DNA from: RZYX01 sp036654375
GTDB lineage: Bacteria > Bacillota > Clostridia > Oscillospirales > Acutalibacteraceae
Assembly: GCA_036654375.1 (NCBI GenBank)
Contig: JAVVSD010000001.1
Coordinates: forward strand, 248,001 to 312,000
DNA: 64,000 nt
Direction: 5' to 3'
The notes beneath the pieces are model-generated. The model was given only the letters and a program-made list of their open reading frames with translations, was not told the DNA's origin and ran no database searches. The position numbers and the translations under genes were made by a program. Every line of letters begins with the position of its first letter. Positions within the stretch are counted from its first letter, which is position 1. Positions 24,507-31,573 of the stretch are shown here, piece by piece.

Positions 24507-24743
24507 CTATTCACCTATTAAGAACGGTGCCACTTTTTCAGGATTAACACGGCCATATTCGCCCATAACCTGAACAGCTTTTAAGGAAAGGCTGCCATTA
24601 GAAATAATGGTCTCGGCTACCTTTGTAACTGCTTCGCTTTTTTTAATTTCTTTATTTAGCTCCTCATCTGATAAGCTATCGTCATTTAAACGCTCGAGTT
24701 GCTCAAACAAGTAATTATGTAAATCACTTAAATTGTTTTTCAT
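24507..24743 (-). CDS. Conserved small early phage protein
   Basis: A 78-residue helical protein (NLSDLHNYLFEQLERLND, DEELNKEIKKSEAVTKVAE, then an LKAVQVMGEYG end). Proteins of this pattern are common in Firmicutes phages near DNA polymerase genes; the role is unknown. The start ATG 24743 has GGAGG ten bases upstream. It overlaps the HNH ribosome site. Confidence 0.7.
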   Translation of the reverse strand: MKNNLSDLHNYLFEQLERLNDDSLSDEELNKEIKKSEAVTKVAETIISNGSLSLKAVQVMGEYGRVNPEKVAPFLIGE

Positions 24744-24760
24744 AAACAAATTACCTCCAT

Positions 24761-26749
24761 TTAATCCTTCTTGTAAAAATCTGTTGTGAACCCATCTGCT
24801 CTTAGTAATAGTCCTGGTGCCCAGTCAATGGGCTGTCCCATAATCTCACAAGCGGTATCCATACTTTGCTCTAGCGGGGCATCAATAATACACTCATCGT
24901 GTACGTGCATTACGACTTTAAACCCAGCCTCTTCCAACCTCTGAATAGATACTGCTAAACAGTCGCGGGCAATAGCTTGTACTATGTTCTCAACAAGCTT
25001 ACCGCCATAGGTCTCCAGCACTTGCCACTTTTTAGATGTCTGATTCAGACCCCAGTATCCTATGCTGTCTTTACCCCACTGGTTAGATGTAAGAAACGGT
25101 TTTACATAATATAGCTTTCTGCCACTAGGTAATGTAATTGTTAAAAAGTCTTGCCCATTTTGAAAGTCAGCTTCATGCGTGAACAGTATTCCATTTACCC
25201 CCGTCTGCCCGCCTGTTCTTAAACATGCGAGCGCTGCGTTTTCAACCGCATACCAAAGATCAACAATGCAGCGATTGGAAGCACGCCACCTCTGCACGAT
25301 ATCTGGCAGTTCTTCCTCGGTCAGCCCCATATCAAGAGCACCCATCGCGATAAGTGCACCAGGCCCGCCTTGATATCCGAGTGCCAGCTCCGCCACCTTG
25401 CCTTTTTGTCTAAGTGCGTATTCTGGGTTACCTTTTTTAATTAATTCGATGGGCACACCGAACATGGCCGAAGCTGACGCCTCATATATTTTGCCGTGTG
25501 TCGCGAAAACTTCTTGCCGCCACTGTTCGCCAGCTAGCCAAGCTATAACTCGTGCCTCGATGGCCGAGAAGTCAGCAACATGGAAAGTGTTACCCTCTGC
25601 AGGTATAAATGCGGTGCGTATAAGCTGCGATAGCGTATCTGGCACGTTGCCGTATAACAGTTTTAGAGCATCAAGGTTTTGTTCCTTTACGAACTTACGT
25701 GCTGTCGGCAACGATTCTATATAATTACGCGGTAGGTTTTGCACCTGGACAAGTCTCCCAGCCCAGCGACCCGTCCTATTTGCTCCGTAAAACTGTAGGA
25801 GACCTCTTACCCGTTCGTCTTCGCATACTGCGGTATCCATTGCAGCGTATTTTGTTACCGAGGTCTTGCCGAGTTCCTGCCGGATTTCCAGAACTCGACG
25901 TGCGACCTCGCTTTCCATGTCTCCCTGAAGTATGGAATTAACTGTTTCCTTTTGAAGGTTCTCAACTTCTTCATTAGTTTCTTCCATTAACCATCTTTGA
26001 AGTTGGGGTACAGACTTAGGGTTGTTAAGTCCTGTCAACTTTGTTGCTTCGTCCATGAGCTCGCCTGTGCTTATCTCACTAACGGTTAGTGCACCGTATA
26101 CCAGTTCTTTATCTATCCTTACGCCTCTTGCGTTTATGATCTGGTCGAGTTCCCACATTCTTTGCTCGTCATCTGGTACAGGGAAGGCTGAAAGCTTTTG
26201 CTCTATCGCCATTTCTGTCACAACGTCCTGTACGCAGTACTCTTTAAACAGTTGCCATTTTTCGGGTTCATGATGTGGTAAAGTCCTGTTTCTATAGCCG
26301 TTACTTTTACTCGGTTTGCAGGGCTTGCAAAAAATATTAATTAGTCTCTTTCCTATGCCCATCTTCTTTTTATCTTGGGGAAGCCCTATAGCATCGCCTA
26401 TTGACGATAGCCCTGCAGGACAGCCGCAGTATAAGCCGTGGAGCATTGTACAGCGCCACTGGGGTAGCCACACGTTCGGATCAGGGAGATTGAAAAACTT
26501 GCTTAGGCAGTACCACTCAAAAGCTGCATTATATGCGTGCTTTATGGTATCTGAGGATAGTAGCGCGCGTTGAACTTCAAAAGGTATCTCTTGCTTGCTT
26601 GCTAGGTCAACGATTCTTACTGGCTCACTGTCAAAGCTATAAGCCAAAAGAAGGATCTCAAAATCTGGTGACTGAACATATTTATATAAACCGGCTTTTC
26701 CGATATCAACGGACGAGTATGTTTCAATATCTATACTTAAATGTCTCAT
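24761..26749 (-). CDS. Phage family A DNA polymerase
   Basis: A 662-residue PolA-type polymerase with an N-terminal 3'-5' exonuclease (LSIDIETYSS, residues 4-13, then HAYNAAFEWYCL and YCVQDVVTEM). The polymerase motifs are A (VADFSAIEARVIAWLAG, from 391), B (RQKGKVAELALGYQGG, 447-462) and C (HVHDECIIDAP, 615-625). All catalytic Asp residues are present, so it should be active. It would copy the phage genome along with the VapE primase-helicase. Length is typical for this phage polymerase group, without a 5'-3' exonuclease. Start ATG 26749 follows TAGGTAA. Confidence 0.95.
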   Translation of the reverse strand: MRHLSIDIETYSSVDIGKAGLYKYVQSPDFEILLLAYSFDSEPVRIVDLASKQEIPFEVQRALLSSDTIKHAYNAAFEWYCLSKFFNLPDPNVWLPQWRCTMLHGLYCGCPAGLSSIGDAIGLPQDKKKMGIGKRLINIFCKPCKPSKSNGYRNRTLPHHEPEKWQLFKEYCVQDVVTEMAIEQKLSAFPVPDDEQRMWELDQIINARGVRIDKELVYGALTVSEISTGELMDEATKLTGLNNPKSVPQLQRWLMEETNEEVENLQKETVNSILQGDMESEVARRVLEIRQELGKTSVTKYAAMDTAVCEDERVRGLLQFYGANRTGRWAGRLVQVQNLPRNYIESLPTARKFVKEQNLDALKLLYGNVPDTLSQLIRTAFIPAEGNTFHVADFSAIEARVIAWLAGEQWRQEVFATHGKIYEASASAMFGVPIELIKKGNPEYALRQKGKVAELALGYQGGPGALIAMGALDMGLTEEELPDIVQRWRASNRCIVDLWYAVENAALACLRTGGQTGVNGILFTHEADFQNGQDFLTITLPSGRKLYYVKPFLTSNQWGKDSIGYWGLNQTSKKWQVLETYGGKLVENIVQAIARDCLAVSIQRLEEAGFKVVMHVHDECIIDAPLEQSMDTACEIMGQPIDWAPGLLLRADGFTTDFYKKD

Positions 26750-26757
26750 GAAATTAC

Positions 26758-26940
26758 CTACTGTTCCTTTTGTGTGTTTAAAAGATCGCCTTCGACCTCA
26801 AAGTATATAAATTTGCTACTTTCTTTACTTGGAGTTGATCCTTCAAAGCATTTTTTTAAATAACCGCGATTCCATAACTTCTTATTTATCTTTATACGGG
26901 TAAATTGTTTTCCCGCTATAGTGATTAATTTCATTTTCAT
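26758..26940 (-). CDS. Small hypothetical phage protein
   Basis: A 60-residue basic protein (MKMKLITIAGKQFTRIKINK, then ESSKFIYFEVEGDLL). The ATG at 26940 has GGAGG 11 bases upstream; a longer version from 26970 would begin inside a hairpin. No family is recognised. Its position between the single-strand-binding gene and the polymerase suggests a replication accessory. Confidence 0.5.
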   Translation of the reverse strand: MKMKLITIAGKQFTRIKINKKLWNRGYLKKCFEGSTPSKESSKFIYFEVEGDLLNTQKEQ

Positions 26941-26969
26941 GTGCAGGATAGCCTCCATGTAAAAATTCA

Positions 26970-26991
26970 AGGGGCTCTAAAGAGAGCCCCT
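26970..26991 (-). terminator. Strong hairpin after the DUF2815 gene (attenuator candidate)
   Basis: AGGGGCTCT (26970-26978) and AGAGCCCCT (26983-26991) pair perfectly around a 4-nt loop, nine bases after the DUF2815 stop. On the minus strand a broken T-run (TTGAATTTTT) follows. It may terminate part of transcription or stabilise the upstream mRNA, which is needed in large amounts. Confidence 0.55.
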
Positions 26992-26999
26992 CTGTTTTG

Positions 27000-27650
27000 T
27001 TACTGCTGAAACGGCATTCCTGTTACCGGGTTAATTCCAGCAGTAGGGGCGCTAGCTTGATATGTATTTGCTGGTGGAGCATATTGCGGTTGCGTGTATT
27101 GTGGCTGTGCTGTTGGCATTGCACCAAACGCAGCCTCTGCTGTTACTCTTCCTCCGAGTGGTTCTCCGTCTCTGATTTTCTGAACGGGGCCAAGTCCACA
27201 GCCTATGCCCTTTTTACCGTTTGCATTGTAAGCGAAGAAGTTGAGACACACCCTCGCATGCATACCCGAGTAAATTTGTGTTGGGTCAATAATAGGCTGA
27301 AGGTTAGCGTCTACTACGTCTTGTCTTTGCTTGCTAGATGCCGTCATTACCCAGTGTCCTTTACACTCTTCGCCAAAAGGTTCACCTGCGGGTCTAAGAC
27401 CGTCGCCGTCATAAATTGGTATTGCTGGCTGAGGCGGTCTGGCCCCGTTCCATTTTCCAGTAGCTCCTTCTTCGATAGCTGCCCTTATCGCTTGATCGAT
27501 CGCATTCTTTGTCTGAATGTCAGATTTAGGAATTAAGAGCGTTGCGCTGTACTTCTCCTCTGCACCCGGCTGTTTTGCATAGGGTTTAAGAAGGTGTTCA
27601 TAGCTGATTCGTACTTCGTTTGTCGTTACTTGTGTTGGTCTGTTTGTCAT
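27000..27650 (-). CDS. DUF2815 single-strand DNA-binding protein
   Basis: A 216-residue protein: TNEVRISYEHLLKPYA, EEKYSATLLIPKSDIQTK, HWVMTASSKQRQDVVD, CLNFFAYNANGKKGIGCGL, and a low-complexity tail rich in Pro, Gln, Tyr and Ala (AQPQYTQPQYAPPANTYQ). This is the DUF2815 family, an OB-fold phage ssDNA-binding protein whose flexible tail may recruit partners like bacterial SSB tails. GGAGG precedes ATG 27650. It lies between the DUF2800 nuclease and the polymerase, the usual order for these phages. Confidence 0.9.
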   Translation of the reverse strand: MTNRPTQVTTNEVRISYEHLLKPYAKQPGAEEKYSATLLIPKSDIQTKNAIDQAIRAAIEEGATGKWNGARPPQPAIPIYDGDGLRPAGEPFGEECKGHWVMTASSKQRQDVVDANLQPIIDPTQIYSGMHARVCLNFFAYNANGKKGIGCGLGPVQKIRDGEPLGGRVTAEAAFGAMPTAQPQYTQPQYAPPANTYQASAPTAGINPVTGMPFQQ

Positions 27651-27676
27651 TTGTCGTTCCTCCGTTTATATATTGT

Positions 27677-28846
27677 TTATTGAGTAAAAGCTTCTGCAGC
27701 TGTCACTTTTAGGTTAATTGGTTCACGCTTGTCCGATAGTAGGGCAAGTGTCGGCTTTCCAGGTGGCTTAATAACATGGTCAGAAAGTAGCTCGCTAAAT
27801 TCTTTCTTGCCAAGTAGCTTTTCAACTTCTGATAAAGTTATTGGCTTGCGAGTATAAAGTAGCTCTTCTTTGTATCCGGCTTTCTTTACTTCGTCAAAGG
27901 CACTGTCTGTATCCATAAATGTTCTGTTACTTCTACCCTCAACCGCTTTCCACCCTGCTATCTCGTTGCCCTTAAGAATTTCTGCTAGAGCGTATTCTTC
28001 TAAGTCTGTAACCCAAGATTTTAGTGTCTGTGCTTTCTCCAGTATTTCGCCAACCTCTGCATTACTTATCAGCGGGGGCTTCATCCCTCCAAAAGCTTCG
28101 AGGGCAGTCATTGTATTGTTTCGCTCTCTGCAGGTTGCTTTTACCTTACAGAACCTGCAGTGCTCGCCTGATTTAAAATCGCCCTTGCCGTCATACGCCA
28201 TCTGCGCTATAGGTTGTACCTCTGTTGCCCATATACTTAAATCTGATGCCCCAAGCTCATAGGTCTCAAACTCACTATTTAAACGGGGCTGAACTATTGT
28301 CATACGAACAGTATCTATGCAGTACAGTAGCGAGTATTCTCTTAGCGCACCTAGCGCGTATAACATCATTTGCGGGTTTTCAAATGGGCTAACTGGAACA
28401 CCTTTGCCGTGCTTGTAGTCGATAATATGTAGAACGTTGTCGCCGATAATAATACAGTCGCAAGTTCCAAAGCCACCTGGTGCTACGTGTGAGTAGTCCA
28501 CGCGTTTTTCCACTGCTACAAAAGGCTTTGAGCTGTAGCCATAAACCACTCCTGAAATAAAATCCTTATACGCTTCAGCGCAACTAAGCATTTCCTGATC
28601 GTAAAAAGGTTTCTCTTGTAGTTTCTTAAGTGCGTTGTTGAATTTCTTAGTACCCATAGGTTCTATAAGATGTTTTCTTATAACTAACTCACATATCTCG
28701 TGTGCGAGCCTTCCCTCTTCTGCATAGTCGCTGGTCGTCTCTGGTTGTTGTTCCTCTAACCGTGCAGAGGGCGGACAGTGTAACCACTTGTGTGATCCAG
28801 ACGCAGAAAGAAGTGCGTGGGTCTCATTTGACTTTTGCTTTGCCAT
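27677..28846 (-). CDS. DUF2800 family RecB/Cas4-like nuclease
   Basis: A 389-residue protein beginning with HALLSASGSHKWLHCPPSAR, a typical DUF2800 start. The PD-(D/E)XK core is visible as GFGTCDCIIIGDNVLHIIDY followed by KHGKG. A C-terminal CRFCKVKATC (with other cysteines upstream) probably holds an iron-sulfur cluster as in Cas4/AddB nucleases. Such proteins act as phage recombination exonucleases, working with the DUF2815 protein encoded next. GGAGG precedes ATG 28846, and the start overlaps the previous gene by 23 bp. Confidence 0.9.
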   Translation of the reverse strand: MAKQKSNETHALLSASGSHKWLHCPPSARLEEQQPETTSDYAEEGRLAHEICELVIRKHLIEPMGTKKFNNALKKLQEKPFYDQEMLSCAEAYKDFISGVVYGYSSKPFVAVEKRVDYSHVAPGGFGTCDCIIIGDNVLHIIDYKHGKGVPVSPFENPQMMLYALGALREYSLLYCIDTVRMTIVQPRLNSEFETYELGASDLSIWATEVQPIAQMAYDGKGDFKSGEHCRFCKVKATCRERNNTMTALEAFGGMKPPLISNAEVGEILEKAQTLKSWVTDLEEYALAEILKGNEIAGWKAVEGRSNRTFMDTDSAFDEVKKAGYKEELLYTRKPITLSEVEKLLGKKEFSELLSDHVIKPPGKPTLALLSDKREPINLKVTAAEAFTQ

Positions 28847-29057
28847 TAGTTCGTCCCTCCTTGTAATTTTTAAGCTGGTTAATTAGTGCGGGGCTATCAA
28901 AATATCTAGGAACGCAATGGTCAGATGACTTTACCAATATGCAGTCCGTACAATTTCTGGTACTAAGGCATATCTCTCGCATTATCCCAAAGGCTTCTAA
29001 CACCGTCATTTCTTTCTCTGGGATTTGATTGTTTGCCTTTATGATATTGGTACTCAT
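28824..29057 (-). CDS. Small cysteine-containing phage protein
   Basis: A 77-residue protein with four or five closely spaced cysteines (EICLSTRNCTDCILVKSSDH then CVPRYFDSPA), suggesting a zinc site, and a basic C-terminus (EGRTNGKAKVK). It overlaps both neighbours by a few bases. No family is recognised. A DNA- or RNA-binding accessory role in recombination would fit the context but is not shown. Confidence 0.6.
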   Translation of the reverse strand: MSTNIIKANNQIPEKEMTVLEAFGIMREICLSTRNCTDCILVKSSDHCVPRYFDSPALINQLKNYKEGRTNGKAKVK

Positions 29058-29482
29058 ATCTTTGCCCCTAAGCCCCGAAGCGCTGTTGCAAACTCCCCGT
29101 AGCTACTAAGTGGAAGAAGGGTCAACGCCTCTACGCCAAATACATTCCTTAAAAGGTTTGCAATATCCTGTTGCTTGCCCGCGTCCATTAAAGGTGCACA
29201 TGCCACTTGTAAGTCTGACAAGCTGTATGTAGGTGCTGGTGCTACTGGAACGGGTGCAGGTGTCGGCGCTTGGACCGGTGCTACTGGAACGCTAACTGGT
29301 GCGGGCGTCTGGACTTGAACTGGTGTTACCGGTGATTGAACCTGCAGTGCCTGTTGGCCATACTCCACAATTGGTCCCGGTATAACTTCAGCCATTCCCT
29401 TATTGCCTCCAATGGAGTTTGCCAAAAGTCTAAGTACTTCAGTTAGTTCTGGTGCTTTAATTTCTACTGTTAGGTTGCTCAT
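29054..29482 (-). CDS. Early phage protein with a Pro/Val/Ala repeat linker
   Basis: A 142-residue protein with three parts. An N-terminal segment, TVEIKAPELTEVLRLLANSI, comes first. A middle linker follows, made of repeated PAPV/VQTPAP units (about residues 48-88). The C-terminal globular part (LSDLQVACAPLMDAGKQQD, then GVEALTLLPLSSYGEFATAL) resembles the C-terminal segment of small proteins common in Firmicutes phages next to DUF2800 genes; function unknown. The linker DNA is internally repetitive and so prone to length change. Confidence 0.7.
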   Translation of the reverse strand: MSNLTVEIKAPELTEVLRLLANSIGGNKGMAEVIPGPIVEYGQQALQVQSPVTPVQVQTPAPVSVPVAPVQAPTPAPVPVAPAPTYSLSDLQVACAPLMDAGKQQDIANLLRNVFGVEALTLLPLSSYGEFATALRGLGAKI

Positions 29483-29585
29483 TTGATTTCATATCCTTTC
29501 TATTATCTTCATGATATATGCAGTCCCTGTTGGGACAAACGCAATCGCATATTCCTTCATCGCTACAAGAGTATTCAACATACAC
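29457..29585 (-). CDS. Cys-rich 42-residue peptide (tentative)
   Basis: A GTG at 29585 follows GAGG by eight bases and opens a short frame with six cysteines within 17 residues (CSDEGICDCVCPNRDCIYH). It ends within the start of the next gene. The spacing suggests metal binding. Similar tiny Cys-rich phage proteins exist, but I cannot name a family, and the evidence is only the ribosome site and composition. Confidence 0.4.
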   Translation of the reverse strand: MYVEYSCSDEGICDCVCPNRDCIYHEDNRKDMKSNEQPNSRN

Positions 29586-29659
29586 CTTAATCACCTCGAT
29601 ATATTTATTAGTTGCAGTATATACAAAGACCTATGGTGATTTCTAAACCTCAGCTACTT

Positions 29660-30331
29660 TTAATCGACAAATTTGCTATTTAATGTTTCTAGTCTTGCAG
29701 AATAATCCATCACCTTGATTGAGTATGTACTAGTCAAAAGGTTTTTCGCTCCATGCTCTCCGCGGTTGTAGCAGACGAGCGCTTTGTGCCAATCACCGTA
29801 CTTGCTATATAGCTCTGCTAACATATAAATCCCACTTTTAATATTCTGTTCAGGATCTCTTAGATCAGTAACTCCCAGCTCTTTGTTCAATCGTTCCATG
29901 TTGCACAAGTTAATTTGCATTATTCCCACGCATTTGCAATCCGCCGACAAGGCCATAAAATCGAAATTACTTTCTATACGCATAACACCAAAGACAATTT
30001 CAGGCGGAGCACTGTATTTTTCACATAAGTCAAATACAAGCTTCTGATATTTATTTTCAAGAGGGATGTCGTAGTAAATTGTCTTGGCCTTAGGGGTTTG
30101 CGCAAAAGCGCAAGGCTTGTCCAGTTCATCTGCAATTAATTGTTTAGATTCTCTGTCTCGACATTCCAGTTGCTGCGCGTTATTATGTATCGCTACTACA
30201 GATGCTATAAAAATAAAAAATAAAAGCATAAAAACTATTGAGTATTTGTTTTGCAGTTTTTTCTTTGAGCAAGTTCTGCGCTGCGTTTCTATGGTATAGT
30301 TTTTATGCTTGTTTAAACTATCCTGGTGCAT
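29660..30331 (-). CDS. Membrane-anchored lytic transglycosylase (SLT family)
   Basis: A 223-residue protein with a basic N-terminus, one membrane segment (about 30-49, YSIVFMLLFFIFIASVVAIH) and an extracellular SLT domain. Catalytic Glu120 lies in VMRIESNFDF, followed by VGIMQINL and LVCYNRG. Such enzymes cut peptidoglycan between MurNAc and GlcNAc. The start ATG 30331 follows AGGAG by eight bases. It is unusual here: lytic enzymes normally lie in the late region, yet this one is near the start of the early operon beside the immunity genes. It may help host-wall remodelling or exclusion; that is inference. Confidence 0.85.
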   Translation of the reverse strand: MHQDSLNKHKNYTIETQRRTCSKKKLQNKYSIVFMLLFFIFIASVVAIHNNAQQLECRDRESKQLIADELDKPCAFAQTPKAKTIYYDIPLENKYQKLVFDLCEKYSAPPEIVFGVMRIESNFDFMALSADCKCVGIMQINLCNMERLNKELGVTDLRDPEQNIKSGIYMLAELYSKYGDWHKALVCYNRGEHGAKNLLTSTYSIKVMDYSARLETLNSKFVD

Positions 30332-30362
30332 AGTATGGACTCCTTTTAACATCAGATTTTTA

Positions 30363-30521
30363 CTATCCTGCGTCGTGTTCGTTAGATTTTAAGCTGTCTA
30401 ATGCCTTTATGGATATTCGATTTAGTATCGCCCGTATCTCTTCTTGGGTCTTATCTTTACAGTAGTCATCGTAAATTTTAATTCTTGTTGCTCTTATATA
30501 AAAATCCTCAACCAAAGCCAT
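30363..30521 (-). CDS. Small early phage protein
   Basis: A 52-residue helical protein (MALVEDFYIRATRIKIYDDY, then TQEEIRAILNRISIKAL) from ATG 30521, seven bases after GGAGG. It is the first gene behind two operator sites (30580-30618) and so probably immediate early. No family is recognised. Confidence 0.6.
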   Translation of the reverse strand: MALVEDFYIRATRIKIYDDYCKDKTQEEIRAILNRISIKALDSLKSNEHDAG

Positions 30522-30579
30522 AAAAGCACCTCCTTCATACATAGGTATTAATTTATAATGTTGTCCTATTCGATAAAAA

Positions 30580-30618
30580 CACATTTTGTGTATATTTTAA
30601 TATAGTTCACAAATCGTG
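30580..30618 (-). promoter_or_regulatory. Pair of repressor operators behind the Cro-like gene
   Basis: CACATTTTGTG (30580-30590) and CACAAATCGTG (30608-30618) fit the CACRWWWYGTG palindrome also found in the divergent promoter region. They lie between the Cro-like gene stop and the next gene, so a second repressed promoter is likely here. The AT-rich stretch between them could hold its -10 element, but no clean -35 is seen. Confidence 0.6.
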
Positions 30619-30620
30619 TA

Positions 30621-30824
30621 CTATTGTGCAAAAAAAATATCCTCTATTGACTCTCCGAAATAATTAGCAATTCTAATTTTAATCTCGTCGCGCGGTACTC
30701 GTTGACCAGTTTCGTACATCTTTAATGCAGACAGGCTAATCCCAAGATCCTTAGCCACTTTGTCCAATGGCATCTCCCCGCGCAGTGTTCTGATTCGCTT
30801 ACCCAATTTGACTCTATCAATCAT
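30621..30824 (-). CDS. Cro-like XRE regulator
   Basis: A 67-residue helix-turn-helix protein (KLGKRIRTLRGEMPLDKVAK, then LGISLSALKMYETGQRVPRD and a FGESIEDIFF end). Divergent from the CI-like gene, it occupies the cro position and should favour lytic development by binding the shared operators. ATG 30824 has GGAGG seven bases upstream. Its length suits a Cro-type protein with only the DNA-binding domain. Confidence 0.85.
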   Translation of the reverse strand: MIDRVKLGKRIRTLRGEMPLDKVAKDLGISLSALKMYETGQRVPRDEIKIRIANYFGESIEDIFFAQ

Positions 30825-30845
30825 ATTTCTACCTCCAAAATTCGA

Positions 30846-30935
30846 CACGATTCGTGGTTATTCTCACTTTAGCACACGTTACGCAAACTGTCAAGACACA
30901 ATTTGTGAATTTATTTGACTTCGTCACGAAATGTG
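30846..30935. promoter_or_regulatory. Divergent lysis-lysogeny control region with three operators
   Basis: Operators CACGATTCGTG (30846-30856), CACAATTTGTG (30897-30907) and CACGAAATGTG (30925-30935) share CACRWWWYGTG. The minus-strand early promoter is TTGACA (30894-30889), 17 bp, TAAAGT (30871-30866). The plus-strand repressor promoter is TTGACT (30915-30920), 16 bp, TATAAT (30937-30942). One operator lies downstream of the early -10, one between the two -35 boxes, and one inside the repressor promoter spacer. That arrangement allows repression of early genes and autoregulation. Confidence 0.8.
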
Positions 30936-30964
30936 ATATAATATCTATGGAGGTGATTAATCGT

Positions 30965-31291
30965 ATGTCATTTGCTTCTGTATTAAAAAAATTAAGGGAA
31001 TCAAAAGGAATTAATCAAAAAGAACTAGCGCAACAATTGGGACTATCAAAAAGCGCAATAAGTATGTATGAAGGCGGTTACCGCGAGCCTGATTTTGAAA
31101 CATTGGAAGTCATAGCGGATTATTTTAATGTTGACATGAACTATCTTCACGGACTAAAAGCAAGGAGCAACTCAGGACCACTAACTAACGACGAGTTGCT
31201 CCTTCAGGATATTAACAAACTTCCTCAGGAATATAAAGACAAGATTACCGATTTAATTCGTCTATACGTAGATGCAGCAGAGAGTAAATAA
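30965..31291 (+). CDS. CI-like XRE repressor
   Basis: A 108-residue repressor with an N-terminal helix-turn-helix (SFASVLKKLRESKGINQKEL, then LGLSKSAISMYEGGYREPDF) and a short C-terminal helical region for dimerisation (ELLLQDINKLPQEYKDKITD). It lacks the LexA/CI-type protease domain, so direct RecA-stimulated cleavage is unlikely and another induction route must exist. The start ATG 30965 has GGAGG 11 bases upstream. Its promoter carries an operator in the spacer, implying self-control. Confidence 0.87.
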   Translation: MSFASVLKKLRESKGINQKELAQQLGLSKSAISMYEGGYREPDFETLEVIADYFNVDMNYLHGLKARSNSGPLTNDELLLQDINKLPQEYKDKITDLIRLYVDAAESK

Positions 31292-31364
31292 CCTGCTTTG
31301 CTATTTCTTTTTTATCTTTGTCGCTTAATTTCCTTAAACTCAACAAGATTTCTAAGTCTTCCAT
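31245..31364 (-). CDS. 39-residue peptide convergent with the repressor (tentative)
   Basis: ATG 31364 follows GAGGGG by five bases and opens a frame coding MEDLEILLSLRKLSDKDKKE and then IAKQVIYSLLHLRIDELNR. It overlaps the repressor 3' end on the opposite strand. The amphipathic helical composition and good ribosome site favour a real peptide. Its size and lack of a recognised family keep confidence low. The rest of the 280 bp up to the integrase shows nothing else. Confidence 0.3.
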   Translation of the reverse strand: MEDLEILLSLRKLSDKDKKEIAKQVIYSLLHLRIDELNR

Positions 31365-31573
31365 TTTATCCCCTCATTTCCAAACAAATGTTCTTATTGG
31401 TTAAATATCATAACTTATTTCGACATCTATTACAATGTAAATTCTGTATGAATCACATCGTGAACAAAATGGAAAATTTTACTAAATTGTATCGAGTAGT
31501 ATATTGACAAACCCACAAACACAAAATGCAGTATGAGAATAACGCATTACTAATTTTAAAGGAGGTCATAATA

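Noticed and set aside
31298..31507. Plus-strand open frame between repressor and integrase
   Set aside because: Composition is low-complexity and Leu/Phe-rich, with no ribosome site. It overlaps nothing conserved.
31441..31510. Sixth repressor operator (CACATCGTG) before the integrase
   Set aside because: The half-sites have the wrong spacing (3 instead of 5 bases) compared with the five good sites.
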